Shown here: in pieces, positions 60,200 to 64,000 of the stretch
Layout: each line of letters opens with the position of its first letter
Numbering within the stretch: the stretch's first letter is position 1
Assembly (NCBI RefSeq): GCF_004193775.1
Contig: NC_041019.1
Coordinates: 34,038,827 to 34,102,826, forward strand
Length of the DNA stretch: 64,000 nt
Source: Glycine soja
Taxonomy: Eukaryota > Streptophyta > Magnoliopsida > Fabales > Fabaceae
Direction: 5' to 3'
The notes under the pieces: generated by a model
What the model saw: only the letters and a program-made list of their open reading frames with translations
The model's database searches: none
Told to the model about the DNA's origin: nothing
Translations under genes and position numbers: made by a program

Positions 60200-60440
60200 A
60201 AAGAATAGAGGGGAAATTTCCAATCAAAGAAAAAGAGAAGGAAAATTTCCAATGAAAGCAAAAAAAGAAAAGAAGGAAAATTCCCCAATCAAAGAGTGGG
60301 AGAAAGCAAAAAAAGAAAAGAAGGAAAATTCCCCAATCAAAGAGTGGGAGAAAGCAAAAAGAAAAGAAAGGAAAATTCCCAATCAAAGAATGGGAGAAAG
60401 TAAAAAAGGAAGAAGAAGAAGGAAAGAAAGCTCCTGATCA
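60200..60440 (+). repeat. Purine-rich ~50-bp tandem repeat
   Basis: GAAAATTCCCCAATCAAAGA plus GTGGGAGAAAGCAAAAA recurs at 60266, 60324 and 60370 with variations. Open frames rich in Lys and Glu on this strand follow from composition. Confidence 0.75.
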
Positions 60441-61079
60441 AGGATCGAAAGAAAACAGAAGAAATGTGCAGAGAGGTCTTTGGACCGGACAATATCTGAA
60501 CAATACAGAATTGCCACCAAATGAACGAAAAAAGAAGGAAAGGGAACCACGACCTAAAATAGTCTTCTCCCTTTGATTACCAACCAAAATCCCGTGCGCT
60601 AGCGACCTTTTTTTCTCGCCCCGCACTAAACAAAAAAAAAACAGAAAAAGAAAAAGCCAGAAAAATCAAAAGCCAAAAACACACAAAAGCTGAAAGAAGA
60701 AACCACCAAAAGAACTCATTCCCAAGGGAAGTCCTATTTGATCTATGATCACGCATGTAATTTTTGATTTGATAGGAAATAATTTGCAAAGTCAAGTCAT
60801 GACATATCTATGGTTCGGAATTAGGATGAAACACTTACCTGTGCGAGATTGATACACTTTGAGTGGATTTCTTCTATTTTTGTCGAACCCGGTGTTTCCT
60901 CTAAATGGTCATTTAGAAACGAAATGCTAACATCCAAAATCTCATTTATGGTTATAGGAGATTTCATCAGCAGACTCTCCTTTCCCGGTAGACGCATTGT
61001 TTTTCACTCAAAAAAGCATATGCTGCTCTAAATCAGTTGGAATATTTGTCTCTTTGCTAAAGCATGTTTGCATTTTAGT

Positions 61080-61445
61080 GGAGAAAACACCGAGACTTTT
61101 TCCAGTCTCACAAGTTATCCAGAACTACGTAGGTCTGAGTTCCTCATTGGAGGATACGTAGGAGCAAGAGCCTCGCTTTTGTCGACCACACCGCCTTTTG
61201 TTGCCATGACTCAAGAGCTGGTAGCCCGCGGAGACACCTTACGGTTATCCGCACCTCGTCATTCAGTGACCCCAAGTGTGATTCACGAGCAGAGACCAAT
61301 ATGGTCATCTGCGCCCTTTCCGGAGATGTCAGCATTTTCCGATGGAGACTTTTCAAGTCTCACAAGTTATCCAGAACTACGTAGGTCTGAGTTCCTCATT
61401 GGAGGATACGTAGGAGCAAGAGCTTTGCTTTTGTCGGCCGCCCCA
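61080..61445 (+). repeat. Duplicated TACGTAG module in the interior
   Basis: A ~75-bp block AGAACTACGTAGGTCTGAG ... GGATACGTAGGAGCAAGAGC occurs at about 61110-61180 and 61360-61430, about 250 bp apart. The same block is part of every Ogre-like LTR here. Confidence 0.85.
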
Positions 61446-61483
61446 TAATCTTTGTCATACTGACCCTGAGGTCATGTGACGTG

Positions 61484-62546
61484 CACCCTTGTATCATCCA
61501 GAGGCGGCGGGCCCGATGATACGCGGAGATACCTTACGGTTATCCGCACCCTTTTGTCATCCAGAGGCGGTGGGCCCGATGACAAGCAGAGACCAAGTTT
61601 GGTCATTCTGCACCCTTGTATCATCCAGAGGCGGCGGGCCCGATGATACGCGGAGATACCTTACGGTTATCCGCACCCTTTTGTCATCCAGAGGCGGCGG
61701 GCCCGATGACAAGCAGAGACCAAGTTTGGTCATTCTGCACCCTTGTATCATCCAGAGGCGGCGGGCCCGATGATACGCGGAGATACCTTACGGTTATCCG
61801 CACCCTTTTGTCATCCAGAGGCGGCGGGCCCGATGACAAGCAGAGACCAAATTTGGTCATTCTGCACCCTTGTATCATCCAGAGGCGGCAGGCCCGATGA
61901 TACGCGGAGATACCTTACGGTTATCCGCACCCTTTTGTCATCCAGAGGCGGCGGGCCCGATGACAAGCAGAGACCAAATTTGGTCATTCTGCACCCTTGT
62001 ATCATCCAGAGGCGGCGGGCCCGATGATACGCGGAGATACCTTACGGTTATTCGCACCCTTTTGTCATCCAGAGGCGGCGGGCCCGATGACAAGCAGAGA
62101 CCAAGTTTGGTCATTCTGCACCCTTGTATCATCCAGAGGCGGCGGGCCCGATGATACGCGGAGATACCTTACGGTTATCCGCACCCTTTTGTCATCCAGA
62201 GGTGGCGGGCCCGATGACAAGCAGAGACCAAGTTTGGTCATTCTGCACCCTTGTATCATCCAGAGGCGGCGGGCCCGATGATACGCGGAGATACCTTACG
62301 GTTATTCGCACCCTTTTGTCATCCAGAGGCGGCGGGCCCGATGACAAGCAGAGACCAAGTTGGGTCATTCTGCACCCTTGTATCATCCAGAGGCGGCGGG
62401 CCCGATGATACGCGGAGATACCTTACGGTTATTCGCACCCTTTTGTCATCCAGAGGCGGCGGGCCCGATGACAAGCAGAGACCAAGTTTGGTCATTCTGC
62501 ACCCTTGTATCATCCAGAGGCAGCGGGCCCGATGATACGCGGAAAT
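61484..62546 (+). repeat. 127-bp double-hairpin tandem array, ~8 units (plus element)
   Basis: Units repeat every 127 bp (61616, 61743, 61870, 61997, 62124, 62251) with very few differences. Each has two half-units: stem GTATCATC/GATGATAC then GCGGA/TCCGC, and stem TTGTCATC/GATGACAA then GCAGA/TCTGC, both around the constant loop CAGAGGCGGCGGGCCC. Because 127 is not a multiple of 3, the overlapping ~94-codon frames shift and are by-products. Confidence 0.93.
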
Positions 62547-63120
62547 ACCCGAGTGGTTATCCGTATAAACATTCTTTTGCTATCTGTAAGACAGAACGCT
62601 TGATAGCATGCAGAGGCTGACATAGTCTTCTGCACCTTTTGTTCCTCCGGGAACAACAAGTCATTTACATGCGGAAATTTCATGGTCGCCCGCGACTCTC
62701 GTCAACCGAGAGAAGCCAAATTAGTGTCATACACTAATTTTCGGGGACCTTTGCTTGATGACATGCGACCATTCTTTGGTCCTTGTGAGATGCTTGGCAT
62801 CCATCATTAGGCAATTTGTGAAATTCTAGGAACGACAAGTCATGGTCACCCGCGACTTTCGTCAACCGAGAGGAGCGAAATTAGTGTCATACACTGATTT
62901 TCGGGGACCTTTGCTTGATGACATGCGACCATTCTTTGGTCCTTGTGAGGTGCTTGGCACCCATCATTAGGCAATTTGTGAAATTTTGGGAACAACAAGT
63001 CATTTGCATGTGGAGATTTTATGGTCCCCCGCGACTCTCGCCAAATCGAGAGGAACGAAATTAGTGTCTTATCTTTACTTTCCTTTTATCTCCAATAAAA
63101 GACAAGTAAAGAGGGGCAAC
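62547..63120 (+). repeat. Two internal copies of the LTR head before the PPT
   Basis: TGTCATACACTAATTTTCGG (62725) and TGTCATACACTGATTTTCGG (62885) each begin a ~100-bp copy of the LTR start, including GCGACCATTCTTTGGTCCT and CATCATTAGGCAATTTGTG. Each is preceded by an AACCGAGAG..AAATTAG lead. The true LTR starts at 63121. Confidence 0.88.
63072..63120 (+). other. Polypurine tract and hairpin of the plus element
   Basis: The PPT AAGTAAAGAGGGGCAAC abuts the 3' LTR. TCTTTACTT (63072-63080) pairs with AAGTAAAGA (63104-63112), as in the minus element. Confidence 0.8.
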
Positions 63121-64000
63121 TGTCATACCCTAATTTCGTCCGGGGACCTTTGCTCGATGACGTGCGACCATTCTTTGGTCCTCGTGAGGTGCTTGGCACC
63201 CATCATTAGGCAATTTGTGAAATTTAAGGACATGCCGAAAAACCAAAAAAAATATTGATGCACAATCCGTAAGTTTCCGTGACACACCGGAAATCAAATG
63301 GAAGCATCATTGCATAATTAAGTGAGGTTCCGTAACATTCCGTAAGTCAAAAAGGGGATGATTATGTAATCCGCAAGGTTCCGTAACATTACGGAAAGAA
63401 AACAAGTATCGTTACGAAATTCGTAAGTTTCCGTAACTTTACGAAAAAAGAATCACCAAAAAACAGCAGAGGGGGGTGTACTTAGTAAAAATGGGGGTGC
63501 AAATAGCACCCAGGCCCACTTGGGCCCTCTGGAATATTCCTCCAGAAGGCGGTTGCTTCTGGAGGAAGCAACCCTGCTCGCCTGGGCGAGCTGGGCGGCA
63601 ACCACCTCCCCTATTTTGCTATAAATAGGGGAGGAAGGCAAGAAGGAAGGGGTTCAGCCCCTTTGGCACTTCTCTCTCTTTCGAATTTGCTTGGAAAAAT
63701 TGTTTCCGTGAAGAAAATCTAAGCCGAGGCGCTTCCGAAACGTTTCCGTAACGTTTTCCGTGAAGAATTTCGCAAAGGTTTCAACCGTTCTTCGACGTTC
63801 TTCATTCGTTCTTCATCGTTCTTCGATCTTCAACGGGTAAGTACCTCGAACCAAGCTTTTCGATTCATTCTATGTACCCGTAGTGGTCCACATTGTGTTT
63901 CGTGCATTTTTATTCTCGTTTTGTTTACTTTTTATACCCCCTGTTGACGTGCTTAAGCCATTTTACTTAAGTCATTTCTCGCTTAACTTAAAAATAAAAT
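63121..64000 (+). mobile_element. 3' LTR, first 880 bp
   Basis: It aligns with 47283-48162. The visible differences are C for T in GAGGTTCCGTAACATTC and one base fewer in an A-run. The remainder lies outside the window. Confidence 0.9.

Larger units (their letters stand above)
47283..64000 (+). mobile_element. Young Ogre-like non-autonomous LTR retrotransposon (3' end outside)
   Basis: The 5' LTR (47283-48935), tRNA-Arg PBS, ORF1 and gag pseudogenes, structured repeat arrays, PPT and a partial 3' LTR (63121-64000) form one element of about 17.5 kb if the 3' LTR is full length. The target duplication is probably GGGTA (47278-47282); its mate is outside. Over the ~880 bp that can be compared, the LTRs differ by one substitution and one A-run length change. 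Reverse transcriptase, RNase H and integrase are absent, so movement must have used enzymes from another element. Placement in the Tat/Ogre group rests on the PBS, ORF1 and gag. Confidence 0.85.

Noticed and set aside
61489..62620. Serial ~94-codon frames on the plus strand and ~64-codon frames on the minus strand
   Set aside because: They restart every 127 bp and overlap in shifting frames, as expected from a repeat whose length is not divisible by three.

Overview
The window is plant nuclear heterochromatin with no intact host gene. It is almost entirely LTR retrotransposons and DNA transposons inserted into each other. Chromovirus, Athila, Tat/Ogre-like and copia polyprotein remnants, a TNP2-type CACTA transposase and LTRs full of the palindrome TAATCGATTA all point to a legume, most likely soybean (Glycine) pericentromere. 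The species call rests on recognition and not on a search.

Layout. 1-6109: an inverted short-repeat array, a CACTA-like end, unassigned AT-rich DNA, and the 5' LTR, primer-binding site and leader of a gypsy-type element. 6110-11796: the 3' half of a minus-strand Tekay-type chromovirus (3.9-kb LTR, PPT, RNase H-integrase-chromodomain). 11797-28853: a CACTA transposase pseudogene split twice, first by a 10.1-kb minus-strand Ogre-like element (12907-23040, duplication AGGGG) and then by an Ogre-like solo LTR (23702-27752) that itself carries a Tekay-like solo LTR (24735-27706). 28854-31625: an unassigned repeat fragment and an Athila-type pol pseudogene. 31626-34016: CACTA-like DNA holding a probable prenyl-synthase (GGPPS-like) gene fragment and a copia solo LTR (duplication GGTAA). 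34017-41916: a long-TIR DNA element containing an internally deleted copia element (34130-40002, duplication AGTAT) and a gypsy solo LTR. 43260-45522: second copy of the inverted array. 45523-47282: a short non-coding LTR element. 47283-64000: a young plus-strand Ogre-like element running off the window.

The two Ogre-like elements are the most informative part. Over the part they share they carry the same modules in the same order: a ~115-bp repeat pair, a 24-bp hairpin array, a degraded transposon-protein segment, spacers and a ~127-bp double-hairpin array. The plus copy has in addition the 5' LTR, a tRNA-Arg PBS, an ORF1 pseudogene and a gag pseudogene; the minus copy has lost these. Neither shows reverse transcriptase or integrase, yet in the plus copy the LTR stretches that can be compared are nearly identical. 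It therefore looks like a recently mobilised, non-autonomous family. The stems of the repeated hairpins differ between units and between elements, but in most units the changes are paired, so base-pairing is kept. This is the best candidate here for an undescribed functional structure.

Insertion order can be read from the target-site duplications: the CACTA element came first, then the Ogre-like insertions, then the solo LTRs within them. No tRNA, rRNA or CRISPR array was seen.
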